From assembly GCA_035553055.1 (NCBI GenBank), contig DATNEK010000320.1, positions 1-42,332 on the forward strand: 42,332 nucleotides of DNA. The letters run 5' to 3'. The stretch is from Chersky-822 sp035553055. Lineage in GTDB: Bacteria > Actinomycetota > Actinomycetes > Streptosporangiales > Streptosporangiaceae. Shown here piece by piece: positions 1-8,374 of this stretch. Under the pieces are notes generated by a model. That model had not been told where the DNA came from, made no database searches, and saw only the letters and a list, made by a program, of their open reading frames with translations. Each line of letters opens with the position of its first letter. The stretch's first letter is position 1. The translations under genes and the position numbers were made by a program.

Positions 1-1512
1 GAGTCGGCGCAGCGGGGGGTTCCGGGGGGTCGCCCCCCCGGGCCAGCGCAGCGGGGGGTTCCGGGGGGTCGCCCCCCCGGGCCAGCGCAGCGGGGGGTTC
101 CGGGGGGTCGCCCCCCCGGGCCAGCGCGGCGGCCGCCGTTCTATGTGATGAAGTCCAACGGCGGCGTGCTTTCTGCCGATGAAGTGATGCGCCAGCCGAT
201 CACGACGGTGCTCAGCGGGCCGGCGGCCGGCGCGCTCGGCGCCGCGCTTATCGCCGCCGAGGCTGGCGTTACCAGAGTGCTGACCTGCGACGGCGGCGGA
301 ACCTCGACCGATGTGGCCGTCGTCGCCGATGGCGAGCCGGCGCTGACGACCGAAGGCAGGGTCGGCGATTATCCGGCCATGATCCCGATGGTCGACGTCG
401 TCACCGTCGGGGCGGGCGGCGGCTCGGTGGCCTGGATATCGCCGGAAGGCGCGCTCAAGGTCGGTCCGCGATCGGCGGGCGCCGACCCAGGGCCGCTGTG
501 CTACGGGCGCGGCGGTGCCGACGTCACGGTGACCGACGCGCACCTTGTGCTCGGGCGGATCCCGCCGCACCTGCTCGGCGGCGAGATATCGCTTGAACCG
601 GCCGCGGCCCACGCCGGGCTGGCCGGGCTGGCCCGGCGGCTCGGGCTCAGCGAGCAAGACTGTGCCACCGGCATTCTCGACGTCTCGGCCTGGAACCAGG
701 CCAACGCCGTGCGCCAGATCACGGTCAAGCGCGGCCTCGACGTCAGGGACTTCACGCTAGTAACCTTCGGCGGGTCCGGGTCGCTGCTGCTTTGCCCGCT
801 GATCGACATACTCGGCGTGCGCGAGGTGCTCGTGCCGCTCAATCCAGGCAACGTATCCGCGTTTGGGCTGCTGACCTCTGACGTCAGGATCGACTACGTG
901 CGGACCGCCGTACGCAGGCACGACTCGCTGGACTGCGCCGCCGTCGATGCGATCTTCGCCGAGCTTGCGGCGCAGGCCGCTGATGGGCTGTCAAGCCAAG
1001 GGTTCAAGCCGGATAGCTGGCGGCTGGTCAGGACCGCCGACCTGCGGTACTTCGGGCAGGCGTTCGAAGTTCGGGTGCCGGTGCCCGACGCCATGCCAGG
1101 CGGGCCGTTCGACGACTCGGCCGCGGCAGCCGTGGCCGAGTCGTTCCACGACGCGCACCGGGTGCTGTACGGGTACGACTTCGCCCGCGACGCCCGCCAG
1201 CATGTGGAATGGGTCAACCTGCGGGTCACCGGAGTCGGCCCGATCAAGCGTCCGGCCTTGCCTGAGCTGCCACCCGGCGACGGGCAGGTGACGAGGGCGC
1301 GAACCGGCAGCCGACCGGTCTGCTTCGGCCGCTCGGACGGCTTCGTCGTCGCCGACGTCTTCTGGCGGCCCGACCTGGCGGCCGGGGACGTGCTGACCGG
1401 CCCGGCCGTTGTCGAGGAGTACGGGGCAACGGTGCCATTGCACCCAGGTTTCACCGCCATGGTCGACCGGCACGGCAACCTGCGGGTGCACCGCGCACGG
1501 AAGCAGTCATGA
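1..1512 (+). CDS. hyuA: Hydantoinase/oxoprolinase subunit A (HyuA), 5' end outside the window
   Basis: The visible 503 residues match the main domain of the HyuA/N-methylhydantoinase A/5-oxoprolinase family, an ATP-dependent hydrolase (in some members carboxylase) subunit that works with HyuB. Landmarks are the MKSNGG segment at the domain entry (base 148 on), SGPAAG, the phosphate-binding-like GGGTSTDV, GAGGGS, and GADPGPLCYGRGG. The frame is open from base 1 through a 39-bp tandem repeat, so translation does not begin at the GTG at 145. Family members run to about 650-700 residues, so roughly 150-200 N-terminal residues are missing. Two departures stand out: the usual D-M-G-G is C-D-G-G-G here, and the usual FGGAGPLHA-type segment reads FGGSGSLLLC, without its histidine. 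hyuB lies downstream on the same strand, but a reversed gene sits between. Family assignment is secure; substrate is unknown. Confidence 0.88.
   Translation, partial: ESAQRGVPGGRPPGPAQRGVPGGRPPGPAQRGVPGGRPPGPARRPPFYVMKSNGGVLSADEVMRQPITTVLSGPAAGALGAALIAAEAGVTRVLTCDGGGTSTDVAVVADGEPALTTEGRVGDYPAMIPMVDVVTVGAGGGSVAWISPEGALKVGPRSAGADPGPLCYGRGGADVTVTDAHLVLGRIPPHLLGGEISLEPAAAHAGLAGLARRLGLSEQDCATGILDVSAWNQANAVRQITVKRGLDVRDFTLVTFGGSGSLLLCPLIDILGVREVLVPLNPGNVSAFGLLTSDVRIDYVRTAVRRHDSLDCAAVDAIFAELAAQAADGLSSQGFKPDSWRLVRTADLRYFGQAFEVRVPVPDAMPGGPFDDSAAAAVAESFHDAHRVLYGYDFARDARQHVEWVNLRVTGVGPIKRPALPELPPGDGQVTRARTGSRPVCFGRSDGFVVADVFWRPDLAAGDVLTGPAVVEEYGATVPLHPGFTAMVDRHGNLRVHRARKQS
7..123 (+). repeat. Three perfect 39-bp tandem repeats inside the hyuA frame
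   Basis: Three identical 39-bp units occupy 7-45, 46-84 and 85-123. Each contains a self-complementary core (CCGGGGGG, TCG, CCCCCCCGG) able to form a GC hairpin. As 39 is a multiple of three, the frame stays open, and each unit encodes 13 residues rich in Gly, Pro and Arg directly before the conserved FYVMKSNGG segment. A related single copy lies at 21421-21450. The window starts inside this array, so the true copy number is unknown. Confidence 0.95.
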
Positions 1513-1525
1513 GCGTCGTCGGGGT

Positions 1526-1690
1526 GGCGGATGATTGCCGCGTCACGGAAGGCTGACCGCGTGATGGCGCCCAAAACTATCCGTAACGCGACAATCATCC
1601 GTGATTCATCCGGAAACCCTCCGTGACTGGCCCGGGAAATCTCCGGAACACGCCAGTCATCCGCCGTGCCCACGGCAATCCTCCGTGATC
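1526..1690. repeat. Degenerate short repeats built on ATCCGTGA
   Basis: Between hyuA and the convergent acetyltransferase, a short motif close to CAATCATCCGTGA recurs about seven times in degenerate form (near 1580, 1598, 1608, 1619, 1641, 1659 and 1681), plus an inverted copy near 1530 (GGATGATTGCC). Spacing is irregular, about 9-22 bases. No coding frame fits. The role is unknown; it could be a decayed repeat or a binding-site cluster. Confidence 0.5.
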
Positions 1691-1729
1691 CGAGGCTGAG
1701 CGATTGGGTTCGCCCGGGCACTCGGTTTG

Positions 1730-2287
1730 TCAAGGCACAGCCGCGAGGTCGGTGGGCAGCAGGCTGTAGAGGTACATGTCGCGGCGCTCGGTGCCGATCT
1801 GGCGCCAGCTTCGCATCAGGCCTTCCCTGACGTACCCCACGCGTTCGGCCGCTCGCCACGAGCCTTCGTTCCAGGGCTCGACGTGCAATTCGATCCGGTG
1901 CACACCGTCAAGCGACAGGCCCCAGCGTGAGATCGCGTCAAGCGCCGCGACCGCGTAACCCCGCCGCCGGTGGGCTGACCCAATCCAGTAGCCGGTGCTG
2001 GCCCGCCCGCTGGCCAGGTCGCGCAGCCACAGCCCGATAGCGCCGACGGGCTCGCCGGTCGCCTGGTCGGTGATGGCGAAGGAGTAGCCGGCACCTGATG
2101 CGAGCCGATCGTGCTGCCTGTCGATGAAAGCGAGCGCGTCGGGCAGCGTGCCGCTGGTCGGCACCGTGGTGATCAGCGGGATCAGCGGGTCGCTGGCCAC
2201 CGACCGCACCAGCTCGGCGTCCTGAGCGACGAACGCACGCAGCACGACGGGCGACTTGGTCAGTATCGGCATTTCAGGCAGCCCCAT
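1730..2287 (-). CDS. GNAT N-acetyltransferase, RimJ/RimL-like
   Basis: A 185-residue single-domain GNAT protein that would transfer acetyl from acetyl-CoA to an amino group of a protein or small molecule. The pattern is that of the RimJ/RimL branch: an early LRAF strand, a central AIGLWL strand, the acetyl-CoA pyrophosphate-binding loop around HRRRGYA, and the C-terminal NEGSWRAAERVGYVREG helix and strand. I chose the ATG at 2287 because AGGAT lies seven bases upstream; an in-frame start at 2323 and an ATG at 2272 lack good ribosome binding sites. It lies reversed between hyuA and hyuB, and its start is only about 50 bases from that of hyuB. Substrate unknown; a link to the hydantoinase is not evident. 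Confidence 0.85.
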   Translation of the reverse strand: MGLPEMPILTKSPVVLRAFVAQDAELVRSVASDPLIPLITTVPTSGTLPDALAFIDRQHDRLASGAGYSFAITDQATGEPVGAIGLWLRDLASGRASTGYWIGSAHRRRGYAVAALDAISRWGLSLDGVHRIELHVEPWNEGSWRAAERVGYVREGLMRSWRQIGTERRDMYLYSLLPTDLAAVP

Positions 2288-2339
2288 ACGAACATCCTGC
2301 CTGGGCTCGCTGTTAGGTTGCACTCAGTTTGATCACCGG

Positions 2340-4241
2340 ATGAGGCAGGTGGGCGGGGTGAGCGGGCGGACGCTGACGGGCGGCGGCGAGCCGGTGGATC
2401 CTGTGCTGCTCGAGATCATCGCGGGCAGCCTGGCCTCGATCGAGAAGGAAGTCGAGACCGCGATCGGGCGCACGGCCAGGTCGCCGATGGTCAGGGACGC
2501 ACACGACTTCAGGGCCGGGATTCACGACCGTCTGCTGCGGAAGCTGACAGGGCGTTCGTACAGCTCACTAGTGCATCCGATCGTGCGCGACTTCCCCATC
2601 GAGACGATGGCCCCCGGTGATGTGTACTTCCACAACGACGTGTACTCGTCAGAAGGCGGCATCGGGCACTTGCCTGATCTGTGCGTGACGGTCCCGGTCT
2701 TTCATGCCGGTGGGGTGGTCGCGTTCGTGCAGGCCTTCGGTCACCACGACGACATCGGCGGTGCGGTGCCCGGGTCCATGCCAAGCCGCGCGACCAGCGT
2801 CTTCGAAGAAGGGCTCATGGTGCCGCCGATCAAGCTGCGCGACGCCAGCGGGCCGAACCGAGCAGTCCTTACGATCATGACGCGCAACTCGCGCATGCCC
2901 GAGTCGCTGGCCGCCGACCTGGACTCCGAGTGCGCCGCGTGCCTGATGGGCGCGGCCAGGCTCGGCGAGCTGTTCGACCGGTACGGGCAGCGCCAGGTGG
3001 AGGCCTGCTTCGACGCGATCGTGGCTGGCACGACGGCTACGTTCCGCCGCGAGATCCTCGCGAAGATCCCGGTCGGCACCTGGACCTGGGAGGACTATGC
3101 CGAGCACGACGGCGTCGACCCGCCCAGGCTGCACACCCAGCGGATCACGCTGACCAGGACCAGCGACGACGACCCCGCAGGCCCGAAGCTGATCTTGGAC
3201 TTCAACGGCACAGCGCCGCAGGCCAAGGGCCCAATCAACCATTGCGGTAACTACGCCGAAGGCAACTTCCTGGCCAAGTGGCTGGCGCCCATCCTGCGGA
3301 ACCTGGCCGACACGCCGCAGCGCATGGCCGAACTCGACGTCAACGAAGGCGTAGTCGACCTGCTCGAACTCCGTTTCCCGCCGCCGGGAACGCTGCTTAC
3401 CCCGATCTTCCCGGCCCCGACCAACGCCAGGACTTTCGTGATCTTGCGGCTGCTCGGCGTGCTCGCCGGAGTGCTGGCCAAGGCCGTCGGCGGGCGGATG
3501 CCCGCCGACCAGGAGACGATCCGCTACACCGGCGTCTACGGGGTCGACCAGTCCGGGGAGCCCTACCTGATGCGCGAGGTGCTCGGCGGCGGCTCGGGCG
3601 GCCGGTACTACGCCGACGGCGAGGACACCATTCACGTGGTGCCCGATTCCCGCAACCTGCCCGCCGAGTTCTCCGAAGCCCGGTTTCCTTTCGTGGTCGA
3701 GCGCCTTGGCCTGGCGATCGACTCAGGCGGTCCCGGCCAGTTCCGCGGCGGGCTCGGGTACGAGAAGGTCATCCGGATGCTGACCGATGGCTATTTCATG
3801 TCGATCGCCGATCGCTCGATCCTGTCCTGCTGGGGTGTCAATGGCGGAAAGGCGGGCCGGCCGTTCGAGGTCACGATCGACCCGGACGGCCAGGATGAAA
3901 GACTTGCGGACGCGCTCGCCGACGCCGAGTTCGTCCCGGCTGGCACCTTGATCAGGATCCGCACCACGGGCGGCGGCGGCTGGGGCGACCCGCTCGACCG
4001 CGACGTCGAACTCGTCATCCGCGATGTGGCCTGGGGCAAGGTCTCAAGGGCGGGAGCAGCCGCCGATTACGGTGTGGTGATCACCGGGCCGGACGATGAG
4101 CCTGCGGCCGACATGGAGGAGACGGTTTCTTTGCGAAACAAAGTCAGGGCTGAGCGTCAGCCGCCCGAGCCGTTCTTCGATCGCGGTCCCGGGTATCGCA
4201 AGCTCGCCGGAGTCGCCAGCGCCGAGGTGGACTGGCTGTGA
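2340..4241 (+). CDS. hyuB: Hydantoinase/oxoprolinase subunit B (HyuB)
   Basis: A 633-residue HyuB-family protein, the partner of HyuA in ATP-dependent opening of hydantoin- or oxoproline-like rings. Diagnostic segments in order are DPVLLEIIAGSL near the N-terminus, HDFRAGIHD, PGDVYFHNDVY, FGHHDDIGG, DFNGTAPQAKGPIN, GGGSGGR and a C-terminal GGGGWGDP. The His/Asp-rich FGHHDDIGG part is the likely metal site by family analogy. The frame extends upstream to 2256 but there overlaps the acetyltransferase; ATG 2340 is preferred, with GTG 2349 or 2358 possible, none with a strong ribosome binding site. The last bases overlap the next gene (GTGA), implying translational coupling. The C-terminal tail of about 60 residues after GGGGWGDP is somewhat longer than usual. 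Confidence 0.9.
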   Translation: MRQVGGVSGRTLTGGGEPVDPVLLEIIAGSLASIEKEVETAIGRTARSPMVRDAHDFRAGIHDRLLRKLTGRSYSSLVHPIVRDFPIETMAPGDVYFHNDVYSSEGGIGHLPDLCVTVPVFHAGGVVAFVQAFGHHDDIGGAVPGSMPSRATSVFEEGLMVPPIKLRDASGPNRAVLTIMTRNSRMPESLAADLDSECAACLMGAARLGELFDRYGQRQVEACFDAIVAGTTATFRREILAKIPVGTWTWEDYAEHDGVDPPRLHTQRITLTRTSDDDPAGPKLILDFNGTAPQAKGPINHCGNYAEGNFLAKWLAPILRNLADTPQRMAELDVNEGVVDLLELRFPPPGTLLTPIFPAPTNARTFVILRLLGVLAGVLAKAVGGRMPADQETIRYTGVYGVDQSGEPYLMREVLGGGSGGRYYADGEDTIHVVPDSRNLPAEFSEARFPFVVERLGLAIDSGGPGQFRGGLGYEKVIRMLTDGYFMSIADRSILSCWGVNGGKAGRPFEVTIDPDGQDERLADALADAEFVPAGTLIRIRTTGGGGWGDPLDRDVELVIRDVAWGKVSRAGAAADYGVVITGPDDEPAADMEETVSLRNKVRAERQPPEPFFDRGPGYRKLAGVASAEVDWL

Positions 4242-5407
4242 GCGAGTCTGCCGGCGCCGGGCCTTTGGCCGGTGTGCTCGTGGTTGACCTGTCACGGGCG
4301 CTGGCTGGGCCGCACGCCGGGATGATGCTCGGCGACCTCGGTGCGCGGGTGATCAAGGTCGAGTCGCCTGACGGCGATGAGAGCAGGGGCTGGGGGCCGC
4401 CGTTCGTGATGGGCAGCGACGGCCGGGAGCATTCGACGTACTTCCTGTCCTGCAACAGGAACAAGGAGTCGATCATCTGCGACCTCAAGGCCGACGAGGG
4501 GCGTTCGGTGCTCGCCGCGCTGGTCGAGCGGGCCGACGTCCTGATCGAGAACTTCCGGCCAGGCGTGCTCGACCGGCTCGGTTTCTCGGTCGAACGGCTG
4601 CATGAGATCAATCCTGGGCTGGTGATCTTGTCGATCACCGGCTTCGGTCACGACGGGCCGGAAGGTGACCGGCCGGGATACGACCAGATCGCTCAGGGTG
4701 AGGGCGGGCTGATGTCGGTGACCGGCACCTCGGCCGACGAGCCGACCCGGTGCGGCCTGCCAGTTGGCGACATCCTGGCTGGCATCTACGGGGCGTACGG
4801 CGTCGCCGCGGCGCTGGTCGAGCGGGTCACGACCGGTCGGGGGCGAGTCGTGCGGACCAGCCTGCTCGCCGCCGTGGTCGGCGCCCACGCGTTCCACGGA
4901 CCCAGGTACACCGTCGCCGGCGAAGTACCGCGCACCACCGGCAACTACCACCCGTCGATCTGCCCGTACGGCATGTACCGGGTCGCCGACGGGTTCGTCC
5001 AGATCGCCGTGGCCAACGACACGCTCTGGCAGCGGTTCGCTCCCGCGTTCGGGCTCGACCGTCCCGGGTGGGCGGTGAACAGGGCTCGGGTTCGCGACCA
5101 CGTCGCGGTCAACGCGGCCGTGCACGCCGCATTCGGGCCTCAGACCGCGGCCGAAGTGCTCGCCAAGGTAGCCGAACTTGGGATACCGGCCGGCAAAGTT
5201 CGCGACTTTGACGAGGTCTATACCTGGGAGCAGACCAGATCGCAGGGCTTGCTGATCGATGTGGACCACACAGCGCTCGGGCAGATCACGCTGCCAGGGT
5301 CACCGCTGCGGTTTGACGACGGTGGCCGAACCGAGCACCTGCCGCCGCCCACGCTCGACCAGCACGGTCCGGCGATCCGTGAGTGGCTAAACGAAGCGAA
5401 GGAGTGA
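4238..5407 (+). CDS. Family III CoA-transferase (CaiB/BaiF type)
   Basis: A 389-residue acyl-CoA transferase or CoA:carboxylate transferase of the formyl-CoA transferase family. It opens with the typical LAGVLVVDLSRALAGPHAGM and carries GARVIKVE, NRNKESI, ADVLIENFRPG and the segment GLPVGDILAG. Asp178 in that last segment aligns by motif with the catalytic aspartate (Asp169) of Oxalobacter formyl-CoA transferase, which forms an aspartyl-CoA thioester. Its GTG start overlaps the hyuB stop by four bases, and the amidohydrolase starts eight bases after its stop, so all three are probably co-transcribed. The acid it activates is unknown; a malonate-like or ureido-acid product of the ring-opening enzyme is a reasonable inference. 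Confidence 0.92.
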   Translation: MSESAGAGPLAGVLVVDLSRALAGPHAGMMLGDLGARVIKVESPDGDESRGWGPPFVMGSDGREHSTYFLSCNRNKESIICDLKADEGRSVLAALVERADVLIENFRPGVLDRLGFSVERLHEINPGLVILSITGFGHDGPEGDRPGYDQIAQGEGGLMSVTGTSADEPTRCGLPVGDILAGIYGAYGVAAALVERVTTGRGRVVRTSLLAAVVGAHAFHGPRYTVAGEVPRTTGNYHPSICPYGMYRVADGFVQIAVANDTLWQRFAPAFGLDRPGWAVNRARVRDHVAVNAAVHAAFGPQTAAEVLAKVAELGIPAGKVRDFDEVYTWEQTRSQGLLIDVDHTALGQITLPGSPLRFDDGGRTEHLPPPTLDQHGPAIREWLNEAKE

Positions 5408-5414
5408 GCCCGAA

Positions 5415-6524
5415 GTGCCCGAGCCGATCGAGGTACGCAAGGTACCGCTGCACAACGTGTCAGACGCGAGCGAGCTGGCGCGGCTCATCGACGACGGGGT
5501 CATAGAGGCCGACCGGGTCGTCGCGGTTATCGGCAAGACCGAGGGCAACGGCGGTGTCAACGACTACACCAGGATCCTGGCCGACCGAGCGTTCCGCGAG
5601 GTGCTCGTTGCCCGGGGGACTCGAAGCGCCAACGAGGTCAAGCAGATCCCGATCGTGTGGTCCGGCGGCACCGACGGGGTCATCAGCCCGCACGCGACGA
5701 TCTTCGCCACCGTACCGGCAGTGTCGGCACCAGCGACTGACGAGCCCAGGCTGACGGTCGGGTTCGCGATGAGCGAGCGGCTGCTTCCCGAGGACATCGG
5801 GCGTACCGCGATGATCTCGAAGGTGGCTGACGCCGTCCGGGCGGCCATGGGGCGGGCTGGCATCACCGACCCGGCTGACGTGCACTACGTGCAGACCAAG
5901 ACGCCGTTGCTCACGATCGGCACGATCACGGATGCCAAGAGCAGGGGCAAGACGGTCTGGACCGAGAACACGCACGAGTCCATGGACCTGTCGAACGGCT
6001 GCACCGCGCTCGGCGTAGCGGTCGCCCTCGGCGAAATCGACATGCCGGCCGATGCCGACGTGCTGCACGATCGTTCGCTGTACTCGGCGGTCGCCTCCTG
6101 CTCGTCCGGGGTCGAGCTAGACCGGGCGCAGGTGGTGGTGGCAGGCAACGCGCGCGGCGTCGGCGGCCGGTACCGGATCGGGCACTCGGTGATGCGCGAC
6201 GCGCTCGATGCCGATGGGATATGGGCCGCGATCAGGGACGCGGGTCTCTCGTTGCCCGAGCGACCGCGCACCTCCGATCTGGGCGGGCGGCTGGTGAATG
6301 TGTTCCTCAAGTGCGAGGCCAGCCAGGACGGGCAGGTGCGCGGGCGCCGCAACGCCATGCTCGACGACTCTGACGTGCATTGGCACCGGCAGATCAAGGC
6401 GTGCGTCGGCGGCGTCGCCGCGTCGGTGACCGGCGATCCGGCTGTGTTCGTTTCGGTGTCGGCAGCCCATCAGGGCCCAGACGGCGGCGGCCCAGTCGCC
6501 GCGATCGTCGACCTGGGCGACTAG
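5415..6524 (+). CDS. Ring-opening amidohydrolase, barbiturase/cyanuric acid hydrolase family
   Basis: A 369-residue member of the AtzD/TrzD/barbiturase family, a rare fold of three repeated domains that hydrolyses one amide of a cyclic imide (barbiturate to ureidomalonate, or cyanurate to carboxybiuret). All three Lys/Ser sets are visible: Lys41 (GKTEGNG) with Ser83 (WSGGTDG), Lys162 (VQTKTPLL) with Ser230/231 (CSSGVE), and Lys299 (FLKCEA) with Ser349 (SAAHQGPDGGGP). The length is normal. GTG 5415 follows a GAAGGAG about ten bases upstream. Its 3' end overlaps the convergent DUF952 gene by four bases. Barbiturase and cyanurate hydrolase cannot be told apart by eye; the HyuAB/CoA-transferase context favours a carbon substrate, so barbiturase or a relative is the better guess. 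Confidence 0.92.
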   Translation: MPEPIEVRKVPLHNVSDASELARLIDDGVIEADRVVAVIGKTEGNGGVNDYTRILADRAFREVLVARGTRSANEVKQIPIVWSGGTDGVISPHATIFATVPAVSAPATDEPRLTVGFAMSERLLPEDIGRTAMISKVADAVRAAMGRAGITDPADVHYVQTKTPLLTIGTITDAKSRGKTVWTENTHESMDLSNGCTALGVAVALGEIDMPADADVLHDRSLYSAVASCSSGVELDRAQVVVAGNARGVGGRYRIGHSVMRDALDADGIWAAIRDAGLSLPERPRTSDLGGRLVNVFLKCEASQDGQVRGRRNAMLDDSDVHWHRQIKACVGGVAASVTGDPAVFVSVSAAHQGPDGGGPVAAIVDLGD

Positions 6525-6913
6525 GAGCCGGGCCGGGCGACACCGCACTCAGCCCCAGGTGACGAAACTTCGGTCAAAAACGCAAAGCTGCCGTCGGGTC
6601 CGCGCGTAAGGGGAACGATCGCGACGACCGCATCGACATTGAGCGGGCCGTAGATGTGCGGAAACAGCTCGCCCGAGTCTGGGACGCTTTCGTAGCGGAC
6701 TTCGGGTCGAAGCTTGGCCGCGTCGATCTCCAAAACGACTAGGCCGTCGTCTTGGCGGTAGATGACATTGGCCACTCCGGCTACCTGATGAGCGTCGCTG
6801 GCGTGAATGAACCCTTGCTCGGCCAGCGTCCTTCCGCGAGTAGAGACCCGGTACTCACCAGTCTGCGCCGCTAGCGACCAGTCGGCTTCGAATGCGATGT
6901 GGTAGATAATCAC
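6521..6913 (-). CDS. DUF952 domain protein
   Basis: A 130-residue protein of the DUF952 family, recognised from the opening IYHIAFEADW, the central EQGFIHAS segment and the later FPHIYGPL. The family is small, cytosolic and without an agreed function; some members are mislabelled glutathione S-transferase domain proteins. It starts at GTG 6913, four bases after the MFS gene ends, so the two are very likely one transcript. About 17 C-terminal residues lie beyond the domain and overlap the end of the amidohydrolase. Confidence 0.85.
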   Translation of the reverse strand: MIIYHIAFEADWSLAAQTGEYRVSTRGRTLAEQGFIHASDAHQVAGVANVIYRQDDGLVVLEIDAAKLRPEVRYESVPDSGELFPHIYGPLNVDAVVAIVPLTRGPDGSFAFLTEVSSPGAECGVARPGS

Positions 6914-6917
6914 GTGG

Positions 6918-8306
6918 CTATGCCTCGGTGGTGAGTCCTTCGGGTCGGTCGTCGGTTGGGTCAGCGAGATCGGATGAGGCTGACGGCTGCTCGCCGGAGT
7001 CGCTGAGGGGTCCGATCGAGGCTATGCCGGCGATCATGAACAACAGCCCGCCCACCGCGAAGACGGTGTCGTAGGGGCCGAACTTCATGCCAGCGACACT
7101 CGCGTGAAACCCGCGCAGCGCTGTGCTCGCCAAGACACCGGCCAGCACCATCGACACGATCGAAGCGAGCTGTTGCACAGGGCTGAAAACAGCGCTGACC
7201 CGGCCGATCAGATGGGAAGGCGTGACGCTCAGTATGATCGGCGAGAACACCGTGTTTAGCGTTCCAGATGCCAGTCCGACCAGCGCAGCGGTGATGACGG
7301 CGACGACGAGGCCGGTGGCGCGAGACAGGCCGATCAGCGCGATGCCACAGCAGATCAGCGAGATCCAGAACAGCCTTGCTGGCCGCAGCCGGTTGGCGAT
7401 CGCGCCGGCGAGCAGCGCGCCAGTGACCGCGCCGGCCCCGACGCTGCCGGCCAGCGTGCCAAGCCAGCTCGCTGAGACGTGCAAGTTGCGGGGCACGAAA
7501 AAGACCGCCAGCGAATTCACCGCGCCGATGCCGAGCGTCGCGATCACGATGCCGACCCCGATCGTCACGAGGATCTTGCTGCCGACAAAGAATCTGATCC
7601 CATCGCGGAACTCGGCAGCGAAGCTCGCCCGCGATGGCGCGTCGGCTCCCGGTACCAGCGGCACGTCGATGGCGCGCACGCAGAAAAACGAGACCGCGAA
7701 ACTCGCCGCGTTCACGATCAATGCCCATTGCACGCCAAAAGTGATCAACAGTGGTGCGGCAATCGGCGGACCGATGATCTGGGCCATGCTGAACGACGCC
7801 TGCAAGTGGGCGCTTGCGCGCGACTGCCGATCGGGTGGCACAATCGCGCCGATGACCGCGAGCCTGGACGGATCAAAGAACTCGGCGAAGCAACTGCACG
7901 CGGCAAGCACCGCGTAGAGTATCGCCAGCTGCGCGCCGACCGGAAGTTGGTCCCTGCGCATCGGCAGCACGAGCAGGCTCGCGATCAGGACGAACCTGGC
8001 CGCGTCCGCGATCAGCATCGTGCGGCGGCGATCCCACCGGTCAACGAACACTCCGGCCAGCGGTCCGACGACCAGGACAGGTGCTGCCGTCGCGATGAGT
8101 GCCCCGCTCGCCGCCGCAGGAGCCCAGGGCTGGCCTTTGGCGATGATCGTCGCGATCCACAGCAGAACGGTGATGTAGAAGACCATGTCGCCAGTGAAGG
8201 ACACCGACTGGCCAATCCAGAGCAGCCGCCAGTTGCTGCTTCGCCACAGACCTGGTGTCCGCGACCCCGATGACTTGCGGCTTGCTCGCATCGCCTGCTG
8301 TCCCAC
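6918..8306 (-). CDS. MFS transporter, probable exporter
   Basis: A 462-residue major facilitator protein of the MFS_3/EntS-like branch, with about twelve hydrophobic segments. The first runs through IGQSVSFTGDMVFYITVLLW, and a GVFVDRWDRRRTM loop between helices 2 and 3 matches the family signature. Such proteins usually export small molecules by proton exchange. There is a charged, Ser-rich N-terminus and an acidic, Ser-rich C-terminal tail of about 30 residues. It starts at GTG 8306; ATG 8291 is an equally reasonable start. It is transcribed away from the ABC importer and followed by the DUF952 gene. The substrate cannot be read from sequence. Confidence 0.88.
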   Translation of the reverse strand: MGQQAMRASRKSSGSRTPGLWRSSNWRLLWIGQSVSFTGDMVFYITVLLWIATIIAKGQPWAPAAASGALIATAAPVLVVGPLAGVFVDRWDRRRTMLIADAARFVLIASLLVLPMRRDQLPVGAQLAILYAVLAACSCFAEFFDPSRLAVIGAIVPPDRQSRASAHLQASFSMAQIIGPPIAAPLLITFGVQWALIVNAASFAVSFFCVRAIDVPLVPGADAPSRASFAAEFRDGIRFFVGSKILVTIGVGIVIATLGIGAVNSLAVFFVPRNLHVSASWLGTLAGSVGAGAVTGALLAGAIANRLRPARLFWISLICCGIALIGLSRATGLVVAVITAALVGLASGTLNTVFSPIILSVTPSHLIGRVSAVFSPVQQLASIVSMVLAGVLASTALRGFHASVAGMKFGPYDTVFAVGGLLFMIAGIASIGPLSDSGEQPSASSDLADPTDDRPEGLTTEA

Positions 8307-8374
8307 CCGTCGGTTCTGCTTCCGCTTACTTGATACCTGACGAACTCGGTAGCTGAAGTCGGCTCCTGGTCACC

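Noticed and set aside
1..144. Start of HyuA at GTG 145
   Set aside because: The frame is open upstream to base 1 and the FYVMKSNGG segment is internal in family members, so the gene is cut by the window edge rather than starting there.
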